This document shows positions 24,769-33,227 of a DNA stretch of 64,000 nt, in pieces. Position 1 is the first letter of the stretch. Every line of letters starts with the position of its first letter. Source of the stretch: Planktophila turicensis (GTDB taxonomy: Bacteria; Actinomycetota; Actinomycetes; Nanopelagicales; Nanopelagicaceae); the NCBI GenBank assembly GCA_965234405.1, contig OZ248346.1; one strand, written 5' to 3'. Position numbers and translations under genes: made by a program. Below the pieces are notes generated by a model, which saw only the letters and a list, made by a program, of their open reading frames with translations, was not told the origin of the DNA and ran no database searches.

Positions 24769-27142
24769 TTATGGACGAACCTTCTTCAAATGCATTCTCT
24801 GCAAGAGTGATCTCCCATTTACCGGCTTGATCTTGCCATCCACCCTTGAAGCGCTTGAAGGCAAGTGGTTCGAGAGCAACATCAACCTCTTGGCTTTCTC
24901 CTGCCTTGAGAAAGACCTTTGCGAATCCAGCTAATCGTCGCTCAAAATTTTCATTGCTTTGCAGGTGCGCATAAATCTGAACAACATATGCACCATCACG
25001 GTTTCCTGTATTTGTAACTTTTGCTCTCGCGGTTGATTTATCCGCGGTTACTAGTTCGGAAGTAAATGAGGTATATGACAATCCATATCCGAATGGAATC
25101 AAAGGCTTCTTCTTCGCTTTCTGCCAAGCGCGGTAACCGATGAAAGGGCCTTCTGAATAGTGAAGCTCGCCATTTGATGGCGTTGTATTGGAAACTGGAA
25201 GATCGGACATCTTTCGTGCCCATGTTGTTGTTGTGCGGGCTGCAGGATTAACAGCACCAAAAAGAACATCTGCAAGCGCATTGCCCATCTGTTGCCCGCC
25301 AAAGAATGTGAAGAGAACTGAATCAACTTCATCAAACCATGGCATCTCAACCGGAGAGCCTGAATTCACCACAACGATGGTGCGCTTAGCTGCTTTAGCA
25401 ACTGTAGAAACCAATTGATCTTGACCGTCTGGTAGCGAAATGTCTGCACGGTCGTGGCCTTCAGACTCGATTTCAGCAGTTGTGCCAACAAAGACGATTG
25501 CGACATCTGATTCAGTGGCAAGAGAAGCTGCTGCGGCAATCTCTTCAGCCTGACTGCGTGAAGGTTCGCGGAATCCAATTAAGAAAGATGCAATAGGAAT
25601 TGGTAATGAACCTTGCGGGTATTCCCATTGAATCAATACTTCTTCACCCTTACGCAAGGTATGCCCGAAAGATCTAGTTGGGGGATTAAGAACGAATTCA
25701 CCTAGGTCGTCTGAGTGCATTGGGATAAAGCCCTCGTGTACTTGATCTCCAATGGTGACCTTGTAATTACCGACCATTCCTACGCCAAATTGATATTCAC
25801 CATCCGCATTTGCCGTGAAGATTCCTGAAACGCGGATGAAGGAGTACTGGAACATCCATGGCTGAGTCGCCCAGTTAAAGAATCCGCCGAATCGATCTTC
25901 TCGCAATAGAACGCTTCCATCCGGTGCGAAAATTTCAGCGAGGCAACCTCCTTGGCCCGTTGCTGGGTTCTTGAGGTAATTCTTATCAAATTGGATAAGC
26001 CCCGTATCTGAATTCACGCCAAGTGCATACTCAATTGTTGATCCTGCTGGCGCGTTATTCGTTAAACCTTCAAGAGGTGCAACAAATTCTGTTGGATACA
26101 CCGTCGCAGAGCCGCCACCTTGTCCACGTCCAAATCTCGCATGCGCACCAATGACTGCAATTGAAGTCTTCTTCTCAATCGGTAATGCAGAATTTTCATT
26201 CTTTGCCAAGACAATAGATTGGGATCCGACAGATCGAGCAAAAGCTTGCAGCTCGGCATTTGTAAATGCTTTAGCCTTCTTAACTTCAGCATCTGCAAAC
26301 TTACCAACTCGGTATGCAAGGCGTAGAAGTCGCTCTACTTTTGCATTGATTGCTTCTTCGGATACTTCGCCACTTTTTACCGCTGCAATTAACTTCTCGC
26401 CCCAGAAACCAAAGGGTCCCGGCATCTCAAGATCGTTGCCCTCGTTGCCAGTATCAACAGTCGACTGGACTCCGGTCCAATCCGAAACGACGGCGCCATC
26501 CCAACCCCACTCTTCCTTCAGCATTGAGTTGAGAAGTGGAGAAGCAGCCATCTTTGGGCCATTGACGCGGTTATATGCGGACATGATTGTCCAAGGATTT
26601 GAATCTCTGACAGCTATTTCGAATGGAAGTGCATAGACCTCACGCAGGGTCTCGTCATCCAGGATGTTATTGACTGTGTGGCGATCTGTTTCAGCATCAT
26701 TGGCGATGAAATGTTTGAGGCATGCACCAACACCTTGCCCCTGAATTCCATTAACAAAAGCAGAAGCTAATTTTCCAGAGAGCACTGCATCCTCTGAATA
26801 TGCCTCAAAGTGGCGTCCACCCAGTGGTGAGCGATGAAGATTGATAGTTGGCCCGAGGACCACATCGACGTTCTTACTGCGAGCTTCATGTGCCATAACT
26901 TCGCCAACGTGGCCGAGTACATCTCGATCCCAAGTGGATGCAAATGCAGTCGCAGATGGAAGTGAGAGCGAAGGGCTTCTTTCATCCCATAGTTCTCCAC
27001 GTACGCCTGATGGACCATCGGAGACCACCATCTTGCGAAGTCCAATACTGGGAAGTGCGTAAGTAGTCCAAAAATCTTCACCTGTTAATAGGCGAACCTT
27101 CTCTTCAATACTTAACTTATCGACACTCGCTTTGAAATCCAT
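24761..27142 (-). CDS. GH3 beta-glycosidase with PA14 domain
   Basis: A retaining glycoside hydrolase of family 3, beta-glucosidase type. Early motifs are SDGPSGVRGE (41-50) and KHFIANDAETDRH (143-155). The nucleophile is in AVVSDWTGVQ (D221). The alpha/beta sandwich follows at about 300-600 and is interrupted by a PA14-like insert (about 385-510) that often shapes substrate size choice. A fibronectin-III-like domain ends the protein (about 715-785). No signal peptide is present, so it should work in the cytoplasm on imported glycosides, probably removing glucose after or before the GH78 enzyme takes rhamnose. The substrate is inference from the operon. Confidence 0.9.
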   Translation of the reverse strand: MDFKASVDKLSIEEKVRLLTGEDFWTTYALPSIGLRKMVVSDGPSGVRGELWDERSPSLSLPSATAFASTWDRDVLGHVGEVMAHEARSKNVDVVLGPTINLHRSPLGGRHFEAYSEDAVLSGKLASAFVNGIQGQGVGACLKHFIANDAETDRHTVNNILDDETLREVYALPFEIAVRDSNPWTIMSAYNRVNGPKMAASPLLNSMLKEEWGWDGAVVSDWTGVQSTVDTGNEGNDLEMPGPFGFWGEKLIAAVKSGEVSEEAINAKVERLLRLAYRVGKFADAEVKKAKAFTNAELQAFARSVGSQSIVLAKNENSALPIEKKTSIAVIGAHARFGRGQGGGSATVYPTEFVAPLEGLTNNAPAGSTIEYALGVNSDTGLIQFDKNYLKNPATGQGGCLAEIFAPDGSVLLREDRFGGFFNWATQPWMFQYSFIRVSGIFTANADGEYQFGVGMVGNYKVTIGDQVHEGFIPMHSDDLGEFVLNPPTRSFGHTLRKGEEVLIQWEYPQGSLPIPIASFLIGFREPSRSQAEEIAAAASLATESDVAIVFVGTTAEIESEGHDRADISLPDGQDQLVSTVAKAAKRTIVVVNSGSPVEMPWFDEVDSVLFTFFGGQQMGNALADVLFGAVNPAARTTTTWARKMSDLPVSNTTPSNGELHYSEGPFIGYRAWQKAKKKPLIPFGYGLSYTSFTSELVTADKSTARAKVTNTGNRDGAYVVQIYAHLQSNENFERRLAGFAKVFLKAGESQEVDVALEPLAFKRFKGGWQDQAGKWEITLAENAFEEGSSIIV

Positions 27143-27157
27143 GAGGCTCCCTAGTAA

Positions 27158-29863
27158 TTAAAGTGCAACTTTAAAGGATGCAACTTCAGGTGCACTCACT
27201 GTGACTTCATAATCTCCATATCCAACTTCAGCTTTGTTGGAGACGGTCTTGCCATTCACTCGAAGTACTGAATTGGCTGAGACTGGGAAATCGATTACTG
27301 CACGAGATCCAAACGGAACAGTGACTTTTGCAGAGAGCACGCTGTCGCCAACAATCTCCCAAGAGATTCCAGCAACACCATATGGAGTTTTGATATCCGC
27401 TGATGCATAAGTGAATCCTTCACCTGGACGAGGTGCAAAAGTGATGTGACGATAGCCAGGGTTCTTTGACGTAGGTGCAATACCTGCAACGTTGCGATAG
27501 ACCCAGTCAATCACTGCACCGTATGCATAGTGATTGAAGGAGATCATCGATGCATCTGGCTGCTCTTCAGAAGAAGTTGCCATCTCGCCCTTGTGGATTG
27601 ATCCATCTTCACGGATCGCATCCCAACGTTCCCAGATTGTTGTTGCCTTCTGGTCTACTTGGTAGAGCCAAGAACGTACCTTGCGGCGCATCAACATTGT
27701 GTATGCGGCGTTGAAGTAGCCATTCTTTGAGAGCGCGTGCAAGATAAGTGGTGTTCCAAGGAATCCAGTGGTGATCTTTCCTTCATCTGCAATGACCATA
27801 TCGCTCAAGATCTTTGCGACTTGTGCTTTTTCAGATTCAGGAACAATTCCGAATTCAAGTGCAATGGAGCAACCAGCTGTTGTCTCTTTTGCTTCTTGGC
27901 CAAAGTGCTCCCAGATATCTTTCTTAAGCGTTGCTGCTAATTCGGTGAACTTCTTCTGATGCGCAGCATCTCCAACTAGCGCCTCTGTGTCAGCTGCTAG
28001 TTGAACGGTATTTGCAAAGAATGCGTTTGCTACGAATTGCGCCTTTACCTTTGATAGCCAAGGTTGGTCTACAGGTGCATCAGGATCGCACCAGTCTCCA
28101 AATTGGAACTCTTCTGGTAAAAACTTTTCTCCTTGGCGACGCGCTGATAAGCCATCAACGTAAGCACGGATACTTTCAACTTGTTGCTTGAGTGTTGCAG
28201 CACTTCCATATGACTCATAAGCAGCCATCGGAACGATAGTTGCAGCATCAGCCCAACCCGCGCGGTCTGTAATAACCCAGCCTGCACCTTCTGCTGGAGA
28301 AGGTTGCTTAGACAAAATATCTGGAACAACGGCGCCAACTCCGCCCACACGCTTCTGATCCACCCAGAGGTCGACCAACCAGTTACGCCAGAAGCTATCG
28401 AGCTTGTATAAAGTATTTGATGTCATCGCAATTGCTTGCGCGTCCCCCGTCCAACCAAGGCGCTCATCGCGCTGTGGGCAATCTGTTGGGACCGAGACCA
28501 TATTGTCGGCAATAGACCAGACAACATTCTGATGTAAGCGGTTAAGACGTACATCCGAAGAAGTAAATGTTCCGCGGCGCTCATTTGCAGATGAAATTGC
28601 AACACCCACGGCAGAGATGAACTTGGCCGGGCCGGTAACTTCTGCGAATTGGAAGCCATGGAATGTGAACTTTGGTTCAAGAACATGGCGACCGTCGCGA
28701 TCAAGAGTGAAATGGTCTGTTGCTTTCGCAGTGCGAAGGGCAGCAGTGTGCAGATTTGGCCCTGGTTCAAGGACTTCAGCATGACGGAGTGTGACTACGT
28801 CACCCTTCTTGCCATCGACTGTAAGACGAACCCATCCTGAAATATTCTGAGAGAAATCAAGAAGTGTACGAGTGGTGTTCTTTGAATCAAGAATTTTTGA
28901 AGCGAACTCTTCAATCTTCACAACTCGAGTCGATGTGCGAGCAGAGAGAGTCTCCTTCGCGAATGGATATACAACCGGAGCGCTCCATGCTGAGTCATTA
29001 AATCCAACTAACTGCCAACCTTTTTGGCGCTTTGTGTAATCGATTGTTGTGCCATCGTAAATATCTGCAAATTGAATCTCGCCGGAAGAAACCTTCCAAG
29101 ACTTATCTGTGACAACAACATCTGATGATCCATCTGTGTATGTGACTTCAAGTTGTGCAAGCAGGTGAATGTTCTTGCCATAGTTGTCGTACATATTCAT
29201 AAATCCGAGCTTGCCTCGCGTCCAGCCATCACCAAGTTCAGCGCTTATGCAGTTGCCGCCATCTTGAACTAGGGCTGTGACGTCATAAGTAATGTAGGTA
29301 CGACGATCATCGTAAGCAGTCCAACCAGGAGTAAAGAATTCATCTGTTACAGGAACTGCGTTCAGATAGAGAGCGTGGATACCTTCGGATGCTGCGTAGA
29401 GACGAGCCTTTGCAACTTTCTTTCCTGCTTGAAATTCTTTGCGCAGAATTGGAGATGGTTCGGAGTGTGAAGATGAATCACCAATCGATTCTCCCTTTAA
29501 CTCTGCACCTGCGGCTAAACCTGTCTCGAACTTTGCATAGGGGCTAAATTCGGACCAACCATACTGAGTAGCAACTCGAACGCGAAGATGACGAATTTCG
29601 CGGGCCTTGGAAATGTGACCAGCTGCTACTTGTTCAATCTGCTCTGCACTAATTACAACTGCAGATGTGATGACATCTCCGATCTCTCCAACAGAAGAAA
29701 TTTCGTAGGCAAGTTGAGTTGCATCTATTCGCTCACTTGAAATCTGCCAAGTCAATTGAGGATCAACGATGGGAAGGCCAATTAAGTCAGCTGAGTACTG
29801 CGTCTGAAGCCCAATGACTCTGGTTGCTTCATCGCGCTTTGTTGACTCTGGAAGTGATGACAT
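27158..29863 (-). CDS. alpha-L-rhamnosidase (GH78)
   Basis: An inverting hydrolase that frees L-rhamnose from plant or microbial rhamnosides. The N-terminal beta domains (about 1-430) include a rhamnose-binding-like module near 150-290. The (alpha/alpha)6 barrel begins near 430 and holds the family motif DCPQRDERLGWTGD at 461-474, whose Glu467 is the likely general acid. The C-terminal beta domain ends near 900. There is no signal peptide, so hydrolysis is cytoplasmic. The gene follows the ABC permeases by 26 bases with Shine-Dalgarno AAGGGG, linking import of rhamnosides to hydrolysis. Confidence 0.93.
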   Translation of the reverse strand: MSSLPESTKRDEATRVIGLQTQYSADLIGLPIVDPQLTWQISSERIDATQLAYEISSVGEIGDVITSAVVISAEQIEQVAAGHISKAREIRHLRVRVATQYGWSEFSPYAKFETGLAAGAELKGESIGDSSSHSEPSPILRKEFQAGKKVAKARLYAASEGIHALYLNAVPVTDEFFTPGWTAYDDRRTYITYDVTALVQDGGNCISAELGDGWTRGKLGFMNMYDNYGKNIHLLAQLEVTYTDGSSDVVVTDKSWKVSSGEIQFADIYDGTTIDYTKRQKGWQLVGFNDSAWSAPVVYPFAKETLSARTSTRVVKIEEFASKILDSKNTTRTLLDFSQNISGWVRLTVDGKKGDVVTLRHAEVLEPGPNLHTAALRTAKATDHFTLDRDGRHVLEPKFTFHGFQFAEVTGPAKFISAVGVAISSANERRGTFTSSDVRLNRLHQNVVWSIADNMVSVPTDCPQRDERLGWTGDAQAIAMTSNTLYKLDSFWRNWLVDLWVDQKRVGGVGAVVPDILSKQPSPAEGAGWVITDRAGWADAATIVPMAAYESYGSAATLKQQVESIRAYVDGLSARRQGEKFLPEEFQFGDWCDPDAPVDQPWLSKVKAQFVANAFFANTVQLAADTEALVGDAAHQKKFTELAATLKKDIWEHFGQEAKETTAGCSIALEFGIVPESEKAQVAKILSDMVIADEGKITTGFLGTPLILHALSKNGYFNAAYTMLMRRKVRSWLYQVDQKATTIWERWDAIREDGSIHKGEMATSSEEQPDASMISFNHYAYGAVIDWVYRNVAGIAPTSKNPGYRHITFAPRPGEGFTYASADIKTPYGVAGISWEIVGDSVLSAKVTVPFGSRAVIDFPVSANSVLRVNGKTVSNKAEVGYGDYEVTVSAPEVASFKVAL

Positions 29864-29889
29864 GACGTTCCCCTTTAGTTGTGTAAGAA

Positions 29890-30720
29890 CTAACCCTTTA
29901 CAGAGCCAGCAGTAAGACCAGAAACAATCTTCTTATTGAAGATAATGAAGACGATGAGCGGTGGAATTGTGATCAATAAGATGTCAGTAAAGAGCAAGTT
30001 GTACTGGGTGAGATATGCGCTTTGGAAGTAGAAAAGCGTGAGCTGCACTGTTGCATTGTCATTGCCCGGTAAGAAGTAGAGCGGGTTGGTAAAGTCATTA
30101 AAGATTGCAACTGATGTGGTCACAATGATGGTCACGTTCACTGGCATCAACAATGGGAAAATGATTCTTCGGTAGAGAGAGAAACCTGTGCAGCCATCCA
30201 TCGCAGCTGCTTCATCAATTTCGCGTGGGATCGAAGCAATAAAGCCGCGGTAAATCAAGATCGCAAATGCTGCGCTGTAGGCGACTTCGATGAGAATGAG
30301 TCCTTGCATGGTCTTAAATAAGTGAAGACGTTGCAGTACCCAAATGGTAGGCACAACGGCTGGAGGAACTACGAGGCCAGCCAACACCATAATGTTTGCA
30401 AATGTCGTTAGCTTTCCTGGACGGCGGGCGAAAATGAAGGCTGCCATTGAGCTTACAAAGACGATCAGGATGACCGAGACTATGGTCAGAATTGATGAGT
30501 TAATGAATGCTCGAATCACAATTCCATCATTAGTCTGTAGGACAGTCTTGATGTTGTCCCAAAGTAGAAACTTCTCACCTAGCTGGAAGTTGAATTGGAA
30601 AGACTCTTTCGAATTCTTCGATGCTGTTAAGAAGATGAGAATAAACGGGGCTACGAAGACGAAGAGGCCAATCGGCACCGCGACAAAATCAATCCAGTTC
30701 TTGCGAAGGAATTTTTTCAT
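29890..30720 (-). CDS. carbohydrate ABC transporter permease (MalG type)
   Basis: An inner-membrane permease of 276 residues with about six helices. The EAA loop that docks the ATPase is visible (EIDEAAAMDGCTGFSLYRRI, near residue 175). It pairs with the MalF-type permease directly upstream (4-base overlap) and with the solute-binding protein. There is no ATPase gene in the island, so a shared MsmK/MsiK-type ATPase encoded elsewhere probably drives it. Confidence 0.92.
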   Translation of the reverse strand: MKKFLRKNWIDFVAVPIGLFVFVAPFILIFLTASKNSKESFQFNFQLGEKFLLWDNIKTVLQTNDGIVIRAFINSSILTIVSVILIVFVSSMAAFIFARRPGKLTTFANIMVLAGLVVPPAVVPTIWVLQRLHLFKTMQGLILIEVAYSAAFAILIYRGFIASIPREIDEAAAMDGCTGFSLYRRIIFPLLMPVNVTIIVTTSVAIFNDFTNPLYFLPGNDNATVQLTLFYFQSAYLTQYNLLFTDILLITIPPLIVFIIFNKKIVSGLTAGSVKG

Positions 30721-31613
30721 GCTTGCTTCTCCTTCTTATTGAAGAACCAATACACAGGTCCAATGATTAATAGAACAAAGAGGAGCAGGATTACGTTTCC
30801 TGCAGTTGCTAGACCATAGAAACCAGCTTGATACTGCTTGTAATTGATAGATGCGATGACGTCCGAAAGGAAGCCTGGGCCTCCATTTGTCATCGCCCAA
30901 ATGAGATCGAATGATCGTAGTCCGCCGATAAAGCTGAGAATGACGACAGCAGCGGTGGCTGGCTGAACTAAAGGAAGTGTGATGTTTTTAAATTTATCCC
31001 AGGCGCCGCCACCATCTACAGCAAGTGCCTCGTAATACTCTTGTGGAATCGTTGCAAGTCCTGCCATAAAAATTACAGTAGCCATTCCGACGCCTTTCCA
31101 GACATCTACGAATGCCACTGATAAAAGTGGAAGTAAATTCGGATCAACTAGCCATCCTGGACCATAAGTTTCCCAGCCGATGGTTTTACCAAAAGATACG
31201 ATCGCTTTATTTACCGCTCCGTAGTTTGGGTCCAACAAGATACTAAAAGTAAAACCGACGCCGATAGTTGAAACTAATACCGGGAAGTACACAACTGATC
31301 GCAAAAATCCTTTAGCTCTTAAACGTCCAGTGAGAAGTAGTGCCAATGCCAGACCGAATACAACTTTGAGACCTGAAGTAACTACTCCATAAATAAGGGT
31401 GTTCTTAAATCCAATGGCAAGTGAAGCTTCTTTAAAGTATTGAATAAAGTTTTCAAATCCAACAAATTCCCAATCAAAGAGAGTCCATCGGGTCATTGAA
31501 AAGAAGAAAGATACAAAAGTCGGAATTATAAAGAAAACCGTGAAGATGATCGCAATCGGCAAAACAAGAGCGTACGAGTACGGGCTCTTGATTTTCTTCT
31601 CTGCTTTCTTCAC
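30717..31613 (-). CDS. carbohydrate ABC transporter permease (MalF type)
   Basis: A 298-residue permease with six predicted helices and an EAA loop (YYEALAVDGGGAWDKFKNI, near 196-214). It follows the solute-binding protein gene across a strong hairpin and overlaps the MalG-type gene by 4 bases. Expected to carry rhamnosides or rhamnose; the substrate is inferred from the operon. Confidence 0.92.
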   Translation of the reverse strand: MKKAEKKIKSPYSYALVLPIAIIFTVFFIIPTFVSFFFSMTRWTLFDWEFVGFENFIQYFKEASLAIGFKNTLIYGVVTSGLKVVFGLALALLLTGRLRAKGFLRSVVYFPVLVSTIGVGFTFSILLDPNYGAVNKAIVSFGKTIGWETYGPGWLVDPNLLPLLSVAFVDVWKGVGMATVIFMAGLATIPQEYYEALAVDGGGAWDKFKNITLPLVQPATAAVVILSFIGGLRSFDLIWAMTNGGPGFLSDVIASINYKQYQAGFYGLATAGNVILLLFVLLIIGPVYWFFNKKEKQA

Positions 31614-31641
31614 TTTTCCCCCAAAAATAAATGTAATGAGT

Positions 31642-31677
31642 AAAACTGGCGGGCCGATTTCTCAGCCCGCCAGTTTT
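31642..31677 (-). terminator. intercistronic hairpin after the solute-binding protein gene
   Basis: A perfect 13-bp stem (AAAACTGGCGGGC with GCCCGCCAGTTTT) and 10-base loop lies between the binding-protein stop (31690) and the permease start (31613). On the minus strand the stem ends in TTTT followed by A-rich sequence, so it can act as a partial terminator and as a 3' shield that keeps binding-protein mRNA more abundant than permease mRNA, as known for malE-malF type operons. Confidence 0.85.
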
Positions 31678-31689
31678 ATTACTTATTTG

Positions 31690-32985
31690 TTACCAGCCCT
31701 TAAGGCCGAGTTGCTTCGCCTGCTTAACAACATCTGCATCGTATGCAGTAGCTGCCTTCTTAGCAGGAGTGATTCCTAATCCAACTTCGATAAGAATCTT
31801 TTCAAGGTTTGGACCCTTGATTGGTGATACGAACTCAAGTGCAGGAGCAGTTGCGTTCTTCTCAAAGTACTTAACGAGATCCTTTACTGCACCTGGAAGA
31901 GCGTTAGGAATGCTTGCTCCCTTGATGTAGTAAGGGCCGCCTGCAAATCCTTCAACGCCGTTCATAACGTCAACAGCCTTAGCTGTAGTCATCCAGCCAA
32001 CAAACTTCTTTGCAGCTGCAGCGTTCTTTGTGTTAGCTGGAATGTATGTTCCTGATGGAACCCACACAGTTACACCATTGACACTCGCCTTAGAACTTGG
32101 CTGTGCGAAGAAACCAACATCTTCAAGGCTTGCAGGTTGCTGTGAAGCAATCTGTGGAATAGCCCATGTTGCCATTGGGTAGTGAGCACCCTGGCCTAGA
32201 GCAACCTTGTCGAGAGCCTGTGCGTAAGTTGTTGATGCGTAATCGCGGTTGAAGTAGTTGAGCTTCTTGAGCTCTTCAATGTATTCAAATCCGCGAAGTG
32301 CTGCCTTGTTCTTTGCGTACTTCTCTTTGTTGTTTGTGTAATCAGCAGCAAAGTTTGGTGATGCAGCTTGAACGTTGTAGTAATCAGCAAGAACGAAGAG
32401 CTGTGATGTCCATGTGTCCTTGTATGACTGGATAACTGGATCAATTCCAGCAGCCTTAATCTTCTTATTGTTAGCCATGAACTCTGCCCATGTTGTTGGA
32501 ACCTTGAGCTTAAGCTTTGCATAAACCTTCTTGTTGTAGAGGATTCCGCCGCCCACTGCAGTTCCGAATGGAGTTCCGTAAACCTTCTTGCCTACAGAGA
32601 CAACAGGGTTAAATGATGAGAGAACATTCTTCATGAAAGATTCGTTTGTGATTTCAAGAAGATTCTTTGAAGGAGCAAGTGCTTGGAAGAGTGAGCCGGA
32701 GTTGTATGTAAATACATCTTCCATTTCACCTGTTGCAAGCTTTGTCTTGACGAGGTTATCGCCATCTGCTCCGCCTGGACGAAGAACAACAGTGACCTTG
32801 TTGCCAGGGTTTGCCTTCTCATAGGCAGCTACGAGTGCCTTAGCAACATCCTGGTTGCTCTGGCCGTTATCGATGAGCCAAGTAATTTCTGTATCTGCAG
32901 CTTGTGATGGAGCAGCGACTGTAGCTCCAAAGACAAGTGCGATAGGTAGCGCAAGAGCTATTCCGCGCTTGATCATTGTCTTCAT
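31690..32985 (-). CDS. extracellular solute-binding protein of a sugar ABC transporter
   Basis: A 431-residue family 1 binding protein with a Sec signal peptide (residues 1-29, ending SQA) and a MalE-like body (TYNSGSLFQALAPSKNLLEI, PFGTAVGGGILYNKKVYAKL). There is no lipobox; in fact the whole protein has no Cys. That is odd, because actinobacterial binding proteins are normally lipoproteins. The Shine-Dalgarno is strong (AGGAGG). A promoter and operator are readable just upstream. The ligand is probably a rhamnoside or rhamnose, inferred from the neighbouring genes. Confidence 0.93.
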   Translation of the reverse strand: MKTMIKRGIALALPIALVFGATVAAPSQAADTEITWLIDNGQSNQDVAKALVAAYEKANPGNKVTVVLRPGGADGDNLVKTKLATGEMEDVFTYNSGSLFQALAPSKNLLEITNESFMKNVLSSFNPVVSVGKKVYGTPFGTAVGGGILYNKKVYAKLKLKVPTTWAEFMANNKKIKAAGIDPVIQSYKDTWTSQLFVLADYYNVQAASPNFAADYTNNKEKYAKNKAALRGFEYIEELKKLNYFNRDYASTTYAQALDKVALGQGAHYPMATWAIPQIASQQPASLEDVGFFAQPSSKASVNGVTVWVPSGTYIPANTKNAAAAKKFVGWMTTAKAVDVMNGVEGFAGGPYYIKGASIPNALPGAVKDLVKYFEKNATAPALEFVSPIKGPNLEKILIEVGLGITPAKKAATAYDADVVKQAKQLGLKGW

Positions 32986-33007
32986 TCATCCTCCTGAGGT
33001 GAACTTT

Positions 33008-33025
33008 GGTTGAATCGTTTCAACC
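33008..33025. promoter_or_regulatory. LacI-type operator for the rhamnoside operon
   Basis: GGTTGAATCGTTTCAACC is an 18-bp palindrome around a central CG, the form bound by LacI-family repressors. It begins just downstream of the -10 hexamer, covering the expected transcription start, so binding should block transcription. Nearly the same core appears upstream of rhaM and lacI. Confidence 0.85.
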
Positions 33026-33034
33026 TTGGTGCGG

Positions 33035-33064
33035 AATTTAGCGGTGGTGTGACCTAACCGTCAA
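33035..33064 (-). promoter_or_regulatory. promoter of the rhamnoside ABC/GH operon
   Basis: On the minus strand TTGACG (33059-33064) and TAAATT (33035-33040) are 18 bases apart. The predicted start is near 33028, upstream of the binding-protein gene with its strong Shine-Dalgarno. Confidence 0.7.
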
Positions 33065-33082
33065 TGGATTTCAGAAAAAGCT

Positions 33083-33116
33083 TGATAACGGTTTCATTAC
33101 GTTTTTACGCGTAAAA
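33083..33116. promoter_or_regulatory. two further palindromes between the binding-protein gene and lldD
   Basis: TGATAACGGTTTCA (33083-33096) is a LacI-like imperfect palindrome, and TTTTACGCGTAAAA (33103-33116) is a perfect 14-bp palindrome. Relative to the predicted rhamnoside start near 33028 they are centred near -61 and -81, where activators often bind. A third element, TTGAACAATTCAA, is at 33130-33142. Which gene they serve is unknown. Confidence 0.45.
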
Positions 33117-33227
33117 CTCCCCTTGATTATTGAACAATTCAACCCGTACGCTGAGCACCGTTACTTACAGGTATTTTTCGATCTCCCTCAAAGGTTCGAT
33201 TTGTACCAAAGGAACGTTTTTTATTAA

